A stretch of 64,000 bases of DNA. Origin: Bimastos eiseni (lineage: Eukaryota; Annelida; Clitellata; Crassiclitellata; Lumbricidae). The stretch spans positions 1 to 64,000 of the forward strand of contig OY365818.1 in the NCBI GenBank assembly GCA_959347315.1, read 5' to 3'. Positions within the stretch are counted from its first letter, which is position 1. Every line of letters starts with the position of its first letter. Positions 23,301 through 37,952 of this stretch are shown here, piece by piece. Under the pieces are notes generated by a model. The model made no database searches, had not been told where the DNA came from, and saw only the letters and a list, made by a program, of their open reading frames with translations. The position numbers and the translations under genes were made by a program.

Positions 23301-26300
23301 CGGCAGATAGAGACAAAGACAGACAGAGACAATGGCAGATAGAGACAATGGCAGATAGAGACAACGGCAGATAGAGACAAAGACAGACAGAGACAATGGC
23401 AGATAGAGACAAAGACAGATAGAGACAACGGCAGATAGAGACAATGGCAGATAGAGACAACGACAGACAGAGACAATGGCAGATAGAGACAATGGCAGAT
23501 AGAGACAAAGACAGACAGAGACAATGGCAGATAGAGACAATGGCAGATAGAGACAAAGACAGACAGAGACAACGGCAGATAGAGACAATGGCAGATAGAG
23601 ACAATGGCAGATAGAGACAAAGACAGACAGAGACAACGGCAGATAGAGACAATGGCAGATAGAGACAATGGCAGATAGAGACAAAGACAGACAGAGACAA
23701 CGGCAGATAGAGACAATGGCAGATAGAGATAGACCGAGACAATGGCAGACAGAGACAAAGACAGACAGAGACAATGGCAGATAGAGACAAAGACAGACAG
23801 AGACAATGGCAGATAGAGACAATGGCAGATAGAGACAAAGACAGACAGAGACAATGGCAGATAGAGATAGACAGAAACAATGGCAGACAGAGACAAAGAC
23901 AGACAGAGACAACGGCAGATAGAGACAATGGCAGACAGAGACAAAGACAGACAGAGACAATGGCCGATAGAGACAAAGACAGACAGAGACAATGGCAGAT
24001 AGAGACAATGGCAGATAGAGACAAAGACAGACAGAGACAATGGCAGATAGAGACAAAGACAGACAGAGACAATGGCAGATAGAGACAAAGAAAGACAGAG
24101 ACAATGGCAGATAGAGACAGACAGAAACAATGGCAGACAGAGACAAAGACAGACAGAGACAATGGCAGATAGAGATAGACAGAAACAATGGCAGACAGAG
24201 ACAAAGACAGACAGAGACAATGGCAGACAGAGACAATGGCAGATAGAGATAGACAGAAACAATGGCAGACAGAGACAAAGACAGACAGAGACAATGGCAG
24301 ATAGAGACAAAGACAGACAGAGACAATGGCAGATAGAGACAACGGCAGATAGAGACAAAGACAGACAGAGACAATGGCAGATAGAGACAATGGCAGATAG
24401 AGACAACGGCAGATAGAGACAAAGACAGACAGAGACAATGGCAGATAGAGACAAAGACAGACAGAGACAACGGCAGATAGAGACAATGACAGATAGAGAC
24501 AACGACAGACAGAGACAATGGCAGATAGAGACAATGGCAGATAGAGACAAAGACAGACAGAGACAATGGCAGATAGAGACAATGGCAGATAGAGACAAAG
24601 ACAGACAGAGACAACGGCAGATAGAGACAATGGCAGATAGAGACAATGGCAGATAGAGACAAAGACAGACAGAGACAACGGCAGATAGAGACAATGGCAG
24701 ATAGAGACAATGGCAGATAGAGACAAAGACAGACAGAGACAACGGCAGATAGAGACAATGGCAGATAGAGATAGACCGAAACAATGGCAGACAGAGCCAT
24801 AGACAGACAGAGACAAAGACAGACAGAGACAACGGCAGATAGAGACAAAGACAGACAGAGACAACGGCAGATAGAGACAATGGCAGATAGAGACATAGAC
24901 AGACAGAGACAATGGCAGATAGAGACAAAGACAGACAGAGACAACGGCAGATAGAGACAATGGCAGATAGAGATAGACCGAAACAATGGCAGACAGAGAC
25001 AAAGACAGACAGAGACAACGGCAGATAGAGACAATGGCAGATAGAGATAGACCGAAACAATGGCAGACAGAGACAAAGACAGACAGAGACAACGGCAGAT
25101 AGAGACAATGGCAGATAGAGACAATGGCAGATAGAGGCAAAGACAGATAGAGACAATGGCAGATAGAGACAATGGCAGATAGAGATAGACAGAAACAATG
25201 GCAGACAGAGACAAAGACAGACAGAGACAATGGCAGACAGAGACAATGGCAGATAGAGATAGACCGAAACAATGGCAGACAGAGACAAAGACAGACAGAG
25301 ACAACGGCAGATAGAGACAAAGACAGACAGAGACAACGGCAGATAGAGACAATGGCAGACAGAGACAAAGACAGACAGAGACAATGGCAGATAGAGACAA
25401 AGACAGACAGAGACAATGGCAGATAGAGACAATGGCAGATAGAGATAGACAGAAACAATGGCAGACAGAGACAAAGACAGACAGAGACAATGGCAGACAG
25501 AGACAATGGCAGATAGAGATCGACAGAAACAATGGCAGACAGAGACAAAGACAGACAGAGACAATGGCAGATAGAGACAATGGCAGATAGAGATAGACAG
25601 AGACAATGGCAGACAGAGACAAAGACAGACAGAGACAATGGCAGACAGAGACAATGGCAGATAGAGATAGACCGAAACAATGGCAGACAGAGACAAAGAC
25701 AGACAGAGACAACGGCAGATAGAGACAATGGCAGATAGAGACAATGGCAGATAGAGACAAAGACAGACAGAGACAACGGCAGATAGAGACAATGGCAGAT
25801 AGAGATAGACCGAAACAATGGCAGACAGAGACATAGACAGACAGAGACAAAGACAGACAGAGACAACGGCAGATAGAGACAAAGACAGACAGAGACAACG
25901 GCAGATAGAGACAATGGCAGATAGAGACATAGACAGACAGAGACAATGGCAGATAGAGACAAAGACAGACAGAGACAACGGCAGATAGAGACAATGGCAG
26001 ATAGAGATAGACCGAAACAATGGCAGACAGAGACAAAGACAGACAGAGACAACGGCAGATAGAGACAATGGCAGATAGAGATAGACCGAAACAATGGCAG
26101 ACAGAGACAAAGACAGACAGAGACAACGGCAGATAGAGACAAAGACAGACAGAGACAATGGCAGATAGAGACAACGGCAGATAGAGACAAAGACAGACAG
26201 AGACAATGATAGATAGAGACAATGGCAGATAGAGACAACGGCAGATAGAGACAAAGACAGACAGAGACAATAGCAGATAGAGACAAAGACAGACAGAGAC

Positions 26301-28690
26301 AATGGCAGATAGAGACAATGGCAGATAGAGACAATGGCAGATAGAGACAAAGACAGACAGAGACAACGGCAGATAGAGACAATGGCAGATAGAGACAACG
26401 GCAGATAGAGACAAAGACAGACAGAGACAACGGCAGATAGAGACAATGGCAGATAGAGACAATGGCAGATAGAGACAAAGACAGACAGAGACAATGGCAG
26501 ATAGAGACAATGGCAGATAGAGATAGACCGAAACAATGGCAGACAGAGACATAGACAGCCAGAGACAAAGACAGACAGAGACAACGGCAGATAGAGACAA
26601 AGACAGACAGAGACAACGGCAGATAGAGACAATGGCAGATAGAGACAATGGCAGATAGAGACAAAGACAGACAGAGACAACGGCAGATAGAGACAATGGC
26701 AGATAGAGATAGACCGAAACAATGGCAGACAGAGACATAGACAGCCAGAGACAAAGACAGACAGAGACAACGGCAGATAGAGACAAAGACAGACAGAGAC
26801 AACGGCAGATAGAGACAATGGCAGATAGAGACATAGACAGACAGAGACAATGGCAGACAGAGACAAAGACAGACAGAGACAATGGCAGATAGAGATAGAC
26901 AGAAACAATGGCAGACAGAGACAAAGACAGACAGAGACAATGGCAGATAGAGATAGACAGAAACAATGGCAGACAGAGACAAAGACAGACAGAGACAACG
27001 GCAGATAGAGACAATGGCAGATAGAGACATAGACAGACAGAGACAATGGCAGATAGAGACAAAGACAGACAGAGACAACGGCAGATAGAGACAATGGCAG
27101 ATAGAGATAGACCGAAACAATGGCAGACAGAGACAAAGACAGACAGAGACAACGGCAGATAGAGACAATGGCAGATAGAGATAGACCGAAACAATGGCAG
27201 ACAGAGACAAAGACAGACAGAGACAACGGCAGATAGAGACAAAGACAGACAGAGACAATGGCAGATACAGACAAAGACAGACAGAGACAACGGCAGATAG
27301 AGACAAAGACAGACAGAGACAATGGCAGACTGAGACAATGGCAGATAGAGATAGACAGAAACAATGGCAGACAGAGACAAAGACAGACAGAGACAATGGC
27401 AGACAGAGACAAAGACAGACAGAGACAACGGCAGATAGAGACAATGGCAGATAGAGACAGTGGCAGATAGAAACAAAGACAGACAGAGACAACGGCAGAT
27501 AGAGACAATGGCAGATAGAGACAATGGCAGATAGAGGCAAAGACAGATAGAGACAATGGCAGATAGAGACAATGGCAGATAGAGATAGACAGAAACAATG
27601 GCAGACAGAGACAAAGACAGACAGAGACAATGGCAGACAGAGACAATGGCAGATAGAGATAGACCGAAACAATGGCAGACAGAGACAAAGACAGACAGAG
27701 ACAACGGCAGATAGAGACAAAGACAGACAGAGACAACGGCAGATAGAGACAATGGCAGACAGAGACAAAGACAGACAGAGACAATGGCAGATAGAGACAA
27801 AGACAGACAGAGACAATGGCAGATAGAGACAATGGCAGATAGAGATAGACAGAAACAATGGCAGACAGAGACAAAGACAGACAGAGACAATGGCAGACAG
27901 AGACAATGGCAGATAGAGATCGACAGAAACAATGGCAGACAGAGACAAAGACAGACAGAGACAATGGCAGATAGAGACAATGGCAGATAGAGATAGACAG
28001 AGACAATGGCAGACAGAGACAAAGACAGACAGAGACAATGGCAGACAGAGACAATGGCAGATAGAGATAGACAGAAACAATGGCAGACAGAGACAAAGAC
28101 AGACAGAGACAATGGCAGATAGAGACAAAGACAGACAGAGACAATGGCAGATAGAGACAACGGCAGATAGAGACAAAGACAGACAGAGACAATGGCAGAT
28201 AGAGACAATGGCAGATAGAGACAACGGCAGATAGAGACAAAGACAGACAGAGACAATGGCAGATAGAGACAAAGACAGACAGAGACAACGGCAGATAGAG
28301 ACAATGGCAGATAGAGATAGACCGAAACAATGGCAGACAGAGACAAAGACAGACAGAGACAACGGCAGATAGAGACAATGGCAGATAGAGATAGACCGAA
28401 ACAATGGCAGACAGAGACAAAGACAGACAGAGACAACGGCAGATAGAGACAATGGCAGATAGAGACAATGGCAGATAGAGACAAAGACAGACAGAGACAA
28501 CGGCAGACAGAGACAATGGCAGATAGAGACAATGGCAGATAGAGACAAAGACAGACAGAGACAATGGCAGATAGAGACAATGGCAGATAGAGACAAAGAC
28601 AGACAGAGACAATGGCAGATAGAGACAATGGCAGATAGAGACAAAGACAGACAGAGACAACGGCAGATAGAGACAATGGCAGATAGAGAC
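20338..28690. repeat. 8,338-bp higher-order unit, copy 2
   Basis: Head-to-tail with copy 1. Similarity to copy 1 runs to about 20352/28690, a few bases past the exact period; the start of copy 1 (about 12000) plus 8,338 equals the start of copy 2. This is the signature of a single tandem duplication. Divergence is a scatter of point changes, so the event is recent compared with the age of the array. Confidence 0.9.
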
Positions 28691-31600
28691 AATGGCAGAT
28701 AGAGACAAAGACAGACAGAGACAACGGCAGACAGAGACAATGGCAGATAGAGACAATGGCAGATAGAGACAAAGACAGACAGAGACAACGGCAGATAGAG
28801 ACAATGGCAGATAGAGATAGACCGAAACAATGGCAGACAGAGACATAGACAGACAGAGACAAAGACAGACAGAGACAACGGCAGATAGAGACAAAGACAG
28901 ACAGAGACAACGGCAGATAGAGACAATGGCAGATAGAGACATAGACAGACAGAGACAAAGACAGACAGAGACAAAGACAGACAGAGACAACGGCAGATGG
29001 AGACAAAGACAGACAGAGACAAAGACAGACAGAGACAAAGACAGACAGAGACAACGGCAGATAGAGACAAAGACAGACAGAGACAACGGCAGATAGAGAC
29101 AATGGCAGATAGAGACAAAGAAAGACAGAGACAAAGACAGACAAAGACAATGGCAGATAGAGATAGACCGAAACAATGGCAGACAGAGACAAAGACAGAC
29201 AGAGACAATGGCAGATAGAGACAAAGACAGACAGAGACAATGGCAGATAGAGACAATGGCAGATAGAGACAAAGACAGACAGAGACAATGGCAGATAGAG
29301 ATAGAGAGAAACAATGGCAGACAGAGACAAAGACAGACAGAGACAACGGCAGATAGAGACAATGGCAGACAGAGACAAAGACAGACAGAGACAATGGCCG
29401 ATAGAGACAAAGACAGACAGAGACAATGGCAGATAGAGACAATGGCAGATAGAGACAAAGACATACAGAGACAATGGCAGATAGAGACAAAGACAGACAG
29501 AGACAATGGCAGATAGAGACAAAAAAAGACAGAGACAATGGCAGATAGAGACAGACAGAAACAATGGCAGACAGAGACAAAGACAGACAGAGACAATGGC
29601 AGATAGAGATAGACAGAAACAATGGCAGACAGAGACAAAGACAGACAGGGACATTGGCAGATAGAGACAATAGCAGATAGAGACAAAGACAGACAGAGAC
29701 AATGGCAGATAGAGACAATGGCAGATAGAGACAAAGACAGACAGAGACAATGGCAGATAGAGATAGACAGAAACAATGGCAGACAGAGACAAAGACAGAC
29801 AGAGACAATGGCAGATAGAGACAAAGACAGACAGAGACAATGGCAGATAGAGACAATGGCAGACAGAGACAAAGACAGACAGAGACAATGGCTGATAGAG
29901 ACAAAAACAGACAGAGACAACGGCAGATAGAGACAAATGGCAGATAGAGACAAAGACAGACAGAGACAATGGCAGATAGAGACAATGGCAGATAGAGATA
30001 GACCGAAACAATGGCAGACAGAGACAAAGACAGACAGAGACAACGGCAGATAGAGACAAAGACAGACAGAGACAACGGCAGATAGAGACAATGGCAGATA
30101 GAGACAAAGAAAGACAGAGACAAAGACAGACAAAGACAATGGCAGATAGAGATAGACCGAAACAATGGCAGACAGAGACAAAGACAGACAGAGACAATGG
30201 CAGATAGAGAAAAAGACAGACAGAGACAATGGCAGATAGAGACAATGGCAGATAGAGACAAAGACAGACAGAGGCAATGGCAGATAGAGATAGACAGAAA
30301 CAATGGCAGACAGAGACAAAGACAGACAGAGACAACGGCAGATAGAGACAATGGCAGACAGAGACAAAGACAGACAGAGACAATGGCCGATAGAGACAAA
30401 GACAGACAGAGACAATGGCAGATAGAGACAATGGCAGATAGAGACAAAGACAGACAGAGACAATGGCAGATAGAGACAAAGACAGACAGAGACAATGGCA
30501 GATAGAGACAAAGGATGACAGAGACAATGGCAGATAGAGACAGACAGAAACAATGGCAGACAGAGACAAAGACAGACAGAGACAATGGCAGATAGAGATA
30601 GACAGAAACAATGGCAGACAGAGACAAAGACAGACAGAGACATTGGCAGATAGAGACAATAGCAGATAGAGACAAAGACAGACAGAGACAATGGCAGATA
30701 GAGACAATGGCAGATAGAGACAAAGACAGACAGAGACAATGGCAGATAGAGATAGACAGAAACAATGGCAGACAGAGACAAAGACAGACAGAGACAATGG
30801 CAGATAGAGACAAAGACAGACAGAGACAATGGCAGATAGAGACAATGGCAGACAGAGACAAAGACAGACAGAGACAATGGCAGATAGAGACAAAGACACA
30901 CAGAGACAATGGCAGATAGAGACAACGGCAGACAGAGACAACGGCAGATAGAGACAATGGCAGATAGAGACAATGGCAGATAGAGACAATGGCAGATAGA
31001 GATAGACCGAGACAATGGCAGACAGAGACATAGACAGACAGAGACAAAGACAGACAGAGACAACGGCAGATAGAGACAAAGACAGACAGAGACAACGGCA
31101 GATAGAGACAATGGCAGATAGAGACATAGACAGACAGAGACAAAGACAGACAGAGACAAAGACAGACAGAGACAACGGCAGATAGAGACAAAGACAGACA
31201 GAGACAAAGACAGACAGAGACAAAGACAGACAGAGACAACGGCAGATAGAGACAAAGACAGACAGAGACAACGGCAGATAGAGACAATGGCAGATAGAGA
31301 CAAAGACAGACAGAGACAAAGAAAGACAGAGACAAAGACAGACAAAGACAATGGCAGATAGAGATAGACCGAAACAATGGCAGACAGAGACAAAGACAGA
31401 CAGAGACAATGGCAGATAGAGACAAAGACAGACAGAGACAATGGCAGATAGAGACAATGGCAGATAGAGACAAAGACAGACAGAGACAATGGCAGATAGA
31501 GATAGACAGAAACAATGGCAGACAGAGACAAAGACAGACAGAGACAACGGCAGATAGAGACAATGGCAGACAGAGACAAAGACAGACAGAGACAATGGCC

Positions 31601-34600
31601 GATAGAGACAAAGACAGACAGAGACAATGGCAGATAGAGACAATGGCAGATAGAGACAAAGAAAGACAGAGACAATGGCAGATAGAGACAAAGACAGACA
31701 GAGACAATGGCAGATAGAGACAAAGAAAGACAGAGACAATGGCAGATAGAGACAGACAGAAACAATGGCAGACAGAGACAAAGACAGACAGAGACAATGG
31801 CAGATAGAGATAGACAGAAACAATGGCAGACAGAGACAAAGACAGACAGAGACAATGGCAGACAGAGACAATGGCAGATAGAGATAGACAGAAACAATGG
31901 CAGACAGAGACAAAGACAGACAGAGACAATGGCAGATAGAGACAAAGACAGACAGAGACAATGGCAGATAGAGACAACGGCAGATAGAGACAAAGACAGA
32001 CAGAGACAATGGCAGATAGAGACAATGGCAGATAGAGACAATGGCAGATAGAGACAAAGACAGACAGAGACAACGGCAGATAGAGACAATGGCAGATAGA
32101 GATAGACCGAAACAATGGCAGACAGAGACATAGACAGACAGAGACAAAGACAGACAGAGACAACGGCAGATAGAGACAATGGCAGATAGAGACATAGACA
32201 GACAGAGACAATGGCAGATAGAGACAAAGACAGACAGAGACAACGGCAGATAGAGACAATGGCAGATAGAGATAGACCGAAACAATGGCAGACAGAGACA
32301 AAGACAGACAGAGACAATGGCAGACAGAGACAAAGACAGATAGAGATAGACAGAAACAATGGCAGACAGAGACAAAGACAGACAGAGACAATGGCAGATA
32401 GAGACAAAGACAGACAGAGACAATGGCAGATAGAGACAATGGCAGATAGAGACAAAGACAGACAGAGACAATGGCAGATAGAGACAATGGCAGATAGAGA
32501 CAAAGACAGACAGAGACAATGGCAGATAGAGACAATGGCAGATAGAGACAAAGACAGACAGAGACAACGGCAGATAGAGACAATGGCAGATAGAGACAAT
32601 GGCAGATAGAGACAAAGACAGACAGAGACAACGGCAGACAGAGACAATGGCAGATAGAGACAATGGCAGATAGAGACAAAGACAGACAGAGACAACGGCA
32701 GATAGAGACAATGGCAGATAGAGATAGACCGAAACAATGGCAGACAGAGACATAGACAGACAGAGACAAAGACAGACAGAGACAACGGCAGATAGAGACA
32801 AAGACAGACAGAGACAACGGCAGATAGAGACAATGGCAGATAGAGACATAGACAGACAGAGACAAAGACAGACAGAGACAAAGACAGACAGAGACAACGG
32901 CAGATGGAGACAAAGACAGACAGAGACAAAGACAGACAGAGACAAAGACAGACAGAGACAACGGCAGATAGAGACAAAGACAGACAGAGACAACGGCAGA
33001 TAGAGACAATGGCAGATAGAGACAAAGAAAGACAGAGACAAAGACAGACAAAGACAATGGCAGATAGAGATAGACCGAAACAATGGCAGACAGAGACAAA
33101 GACAGACAGAGACAATGGCAGATAGAGACAAAGACAGACAGAGACAATGGCAGATAGAGACAATGGCAGATAGAGACAAAGACAGACAGAGACAATGGCA
33201 GATAGAGATAGACAGAAACAATGGCAGACAGAGACAAAGACAGACAGAGACAACGGCAGATAGAGACAATGGCAGACAGAGACAAAGACAGACAGAGACA
33301 ATGGCCGATAGAGACAAAGACAGACAGAGACAATGGCAGATAGAGACAATGGCAGATAGAGACAAAGACATACAGAGACAATGGCAGATAGAGACAAAGA
33401 CAGACAGAGACAATGGCAGATAGAGACAAAAAAAGACAGAGACAATGGCAGATAGAGACAGACAGAAACAATGGCAGACAGAGACAAAGACAGACAGAGA
33501 CAATGGCAGATAGAGATAGACAGAAACAATGGCAGACAGAGACAAAGACAGACAGAGACATTGGCAGATAGAGACAATAGCAGATAGAGACAAAGACAGA
33601 CAGAGACAATGGCAGATAGAGACAATGGCAGATAGAGACAAAGACAGACAGAGACAATGGCAGATAGAGATAGACAGAAACAATGGCAGACAGAGACAAA
33701 GACAGACAGAGACAATGGCAGATAGAGACAAAGACAGACAGAGACAATGGCAGATAGAGACAATGGCAGACAGAGACAAAGACAGACAGAGACAATGGCT
33801 GATAGAGACAAAAACAGACAGAGACAACGGCAGATAGAGACAAATGGCAGATAGAGACAAAGACAGACAGAGACAATGGCAGATAGAGACAATGGCAGAT
33901 AGAGATAGACCGAAACAATGGCAGACAGAGACAAAGACAGACAGAGACAACGGCAGATAGAGACAAAGACAGACAGAGACAACGGCAGATAGAGACAATG
34001 GCAGATAGAGACAAAGAAAGACAGAGACAAAGACAGACAAAGACAATGGCAGATAGAGATAGACCGAAACAATGGCAGACAGAGACAAAGACAGACAGAG
34101 ACAATGGCAGATAGAGAAAAAGACAGACAGAGACAATGGCAGATAGAGACAATGGCAGATAGAGACAAAGACAGACAGAGACAATGGCAGATAGAGATAG
34201 ACAGAAACAATGGCAGACAGAGACAAAGACAGACAGAGACAACGGCAGATAGAGACAATGGCAGACAGAGACAAAGACAGACAGAGACAATGGCCGATAG
34301 AGACAAAGACAGACAGAGACAATGGCAGATAGAGACAATGGCAGATAGAGACAAAGACAGACAGAGACAATGGCAGATAGAGACAAAGACAGACAGAGAC
34401 AATGGCAGATAGAGACAAAGAAAGACAGAGACAATGGCAGATAGAGACAGACAGAAACAATGGCAGACAGAGACAAAGACAGACAGAGACAATGGCAGAT
34501 AGAGATAGACAGAAACAATGGCAGACAGAGACAAAGACAGACAGAGACAATGGCAGATAGAGACAATGGCAGATAGAGACAAAGACAGACAGAGACAATG

Positions 34601-37600
34601 GCAGATAGAGATAGACAGAAACAATGGCAGACAGAGACAAAGACAGACAGAGACAATGGCAGATAGAGACAAAGACAGACAGAGACAATGGCAGATAGAG
34701 ACAATGGCAGACAGAGACAAAGACAGACAGAGACAATGGCCGATAGAGACAAAAACAGACAGAGACAACGGCAGATAGAGACAAATGGCAGATAGAGACA
34801 AAGACAGACAGAGACAATGGCAGATAGAGACAATGGCAGATAGAGATAGACCGAAACAATGGCAGACAGAGACAAAGACAGACAGAGACAACGGCAGATA
34901 GAGACAAAGACAGACAGAGACAACGGCAGATAGAGACAATGGCAGACAGAGACAAAGACAGACAGAGACAATGGCAGATAGAGACAAAGACAGACAGAGA
35001 CAATGGCAGATAGAGACAACGGCAGACAGAGACAACGGCAGATAGAGACAATGGCAGATAGAGACAATGGCAGATAGAGACAAAGACAGACAGAGACAAC
35101 GGCAGATAGAGACAATGGCAGATAGAGATAGACCGAGACAATGGCAGACAGAGACATAGACAGACAGAGACAAAGACAGACAGAGACAACGGCAGATAGA
35201 GACAAAGACAGACAGAGACAACGGCAGATAGAGACAATGGCAGATAGAGACATAGACAGACAGAGACAAAGACAGACAGAGACAAAGACAGACAGAGACA
35301 ACGGCAGATAGAGACAAAGACAGACAGAGACAAAGACAGACAGAGACAAAGACAGACAGAGACAACGGCAGATAGAGACAAAGACAGACAGAGACAACGG
35401 CAGATAGAGACAATGGCAGATAGAGACAAAGACAGACAGAGACAAAGAAAGACAGAGACAAAGACAGACAAAGACAATGGCAGATCGAGATAGACCGAAA
35501 CAATGGCAGACAGAGACAAAGACAGACAGAGACAATGGCAGATAGAGACAAAGACAGACAGAGACAATGGCAGATAGAGACAATGGCAGATAGAGACAAA
35601 GACAGACAGAGACAATGGCAGATAGAGATAGACAGAAACAATGGCAGACAGAGACAAAGACAGACAGAGACAACGGCAGATAGAGACAATAGCAGACAGA
35701 GACAAAGACAGACAGAGACAATGGCCGATAGAGACAAAGACAGACAGAGACAATGGCAGATAGAGACAATGGCAGATAGAGACAAAGACAGACAGAGACA
35801 ATGGCAGATAGAGACAAAGACAGACAGAGACAATGGCAGATAGAGACAAAGAAAGACAGAGACAATGGCAGATAGAGACAGACAGAAACAATGGCAGACA
35901 GAGACAAAGACAGACAGAGACAATGGCAGATAGAGATAGACAGAAACAATGGCAGACAGAGACAAAGACAGACAGAGACAATGGCAGACAGAGACAATGG
36001 CAGATAGAGATAGACAGAAACAATGGCAGACAGAGACAAAGACAGACAGAGACAATGGCAGATAGAGACAAAGACAGACAGAGACAATGGCAGATAGAGA
36101 CAACGGCAGATAGAGACAAAGACAGACAGAGACAATGGCAGATAGAGACAATGGCAGATAGAGACAATGGCAGATAGAGACAAAGACAGACAGAGACAAC
36201 GGCAGATAGAGACAATGGCAGATAGAGATAGACCGAAACAATGGCAGACAGAGACATAGACAGACAGAGACAAAGACAGACAGAGACAACGGCAGATAGA
36301 GACAAAGACAGACAGAGACAACGGCAGATAGAGACAATGGCAGATAGAGACATAGACAGACAGAGACAATGGCAGATAGAGACAAAGACAGACAGAGACA
36401 ACGGCAGATAGAGACAATGGCAGATAGAGATAGACCGAAACAATGGCAGACAGAGACAAAGACAGACAGAGACAATGGCAGACAGAGACAATGGCAGATA
36501 GAGATAGACAGAAACAATGGCAGACAGAGACAAAGACAGACAGAGACAATGGCAGATAGAGACAAAGACAGACAGAGACAATGGCAGATAGAGACAACGG
36601 CAGATAGAGACAAAGACAGACAGAGACAATGGCAGATAGAGACAATGGCAGATAGAGACAACGGCAGATAGAGACAAAGACAGACAGAGACAATGGCAGA
36701 TAGAGACAAAGACAGACAGAGACAACGGCAGATAGAGACAATGGCAGATAGAGACAACAACAGACAGAGACAATGGCAGATAGAGACAATGGCAGATAGA
36801 GACAAAGACAGACAGAGACAATGGCAGATAGAGACAATGGCAGATAGAGACAAAGACAGACAGAGACAACGGCAGATAGAGACAATGGCAGATAGAGACA
36901 ATGGCAGATAGAGACAAAGACAGACAGAGACAACGGCAGATAGAGACAATGGCAGATAGAGACAATGGCAGATAGAGACAAAGACAGACAGAGACAACGG
37001 CAGATAGAGACAATGGCAGATAGAGATAGACCGAAACAATGGCAGACAGAGACATAGACAGACAGAGACAATGGCCGATAGAGACAAAGACAGACAGAGA
37101 CAATGGCAGATAGAGACAATGGCAGATAGAGACAAAGACAGACAGAGACAATGGCAGATAGAGACAAAGACAGACAGAGACAATGGCAGATAGAGACAAA
37201 GAAAGACAGAGACAATGGCAGATAGAGACAGACAGAAACAATGGCAGACAGAGACAAAGACAGACAGAGACAATGGCAGATAGAGATAGACAGAAACAAT
37301 GGCAGACAGAGACAAAGACAGACAGAGACATTGGCAGATAGAGACAATAGCAGATAGAGACAAAGACAAACAGAGACAATGGCAGATAGAGACAATGGCA
37401 GATAGAGACAAAGACAGACAGAGACAATGGCAGATAGAGATAGACAGAAACAATGGCAGACAGAGACAAAGACAGACAGAGACAATGTCAGATAGAGACA
37501 AAGACAGACAGAGACAATGGCAGATAGAGACAATGGCAGACAGAGACAAAGACAGACAGAGACAATGGCCGATAGAGACAAAAACAGACAGAGACAACGG

Positions 37601-37952
37601 CAGATAGAGACAAATGGCAGATAGAGACAAAGACAGACAGAGACAATGGCAGATAGAGACAATGGCAGATAGAGATAGACCGAAACAATGGCAGACAGAG
37701 ACAAAGACAGACAGAGACAACGGCAGATAGAGACAAAGACAGACAGAGACAACGGCAGATAGAGACAATGGCAGACAGAGACAAAGACAGACAGAGACAA
37801 TGGCAGATAGAGACAAAGACAGACAGAGACAAAGGCAGATAGAGACAACGGCAGACAGAGACAACGGCAGATAGAGACAATGGCAGATAGAGACAATGGC
37901 AGATAGAGACAAAGACAGACAGAGACAACGGCAGATAGAGACAATGGCAGAT
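25800..37952. repeat. About 12.0-kb higher-order unit, copy 1
   Basis: Repeats at 37953-49950. Offsets are 12,152 (25801/37953, 26271/38423), then 12,088 (26737/38825, 27194/39282), 12,056 (27932/39988), 11,966 (29208/41174 to 30611/42577) and 11,998 (31409/43407 to 37299/49297). Every step but one is 32 or 64 bp, the size of one or two doublets; the change from 12,056 to 11,966 is 90 bp, which fits a sum of 32- and 26-bp modules. It overlaps the 3' part of the second 8,338-bp copy, so this duplication is younger. Confidence 0.88.
28700..36900. repeat. Pair of about 3.9-4.2-kb sub-units inside the 12-kb unit
   Basis: Landmarks repeat at 3,907 (28830/32737, 29208/33115, 30197/34104), drifting to 4,126 (31409/35535, 31707/35833) and 4,158 (32211/36369) through insertions of whole modules. 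The same pair is seen again at 40.9-48.9 kb (41174/45113, offset 3,939), so it existed before the 12-kb duplication. A further copy of the first sub-unit starts near 55.2 kb. Confidence 0.82.
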
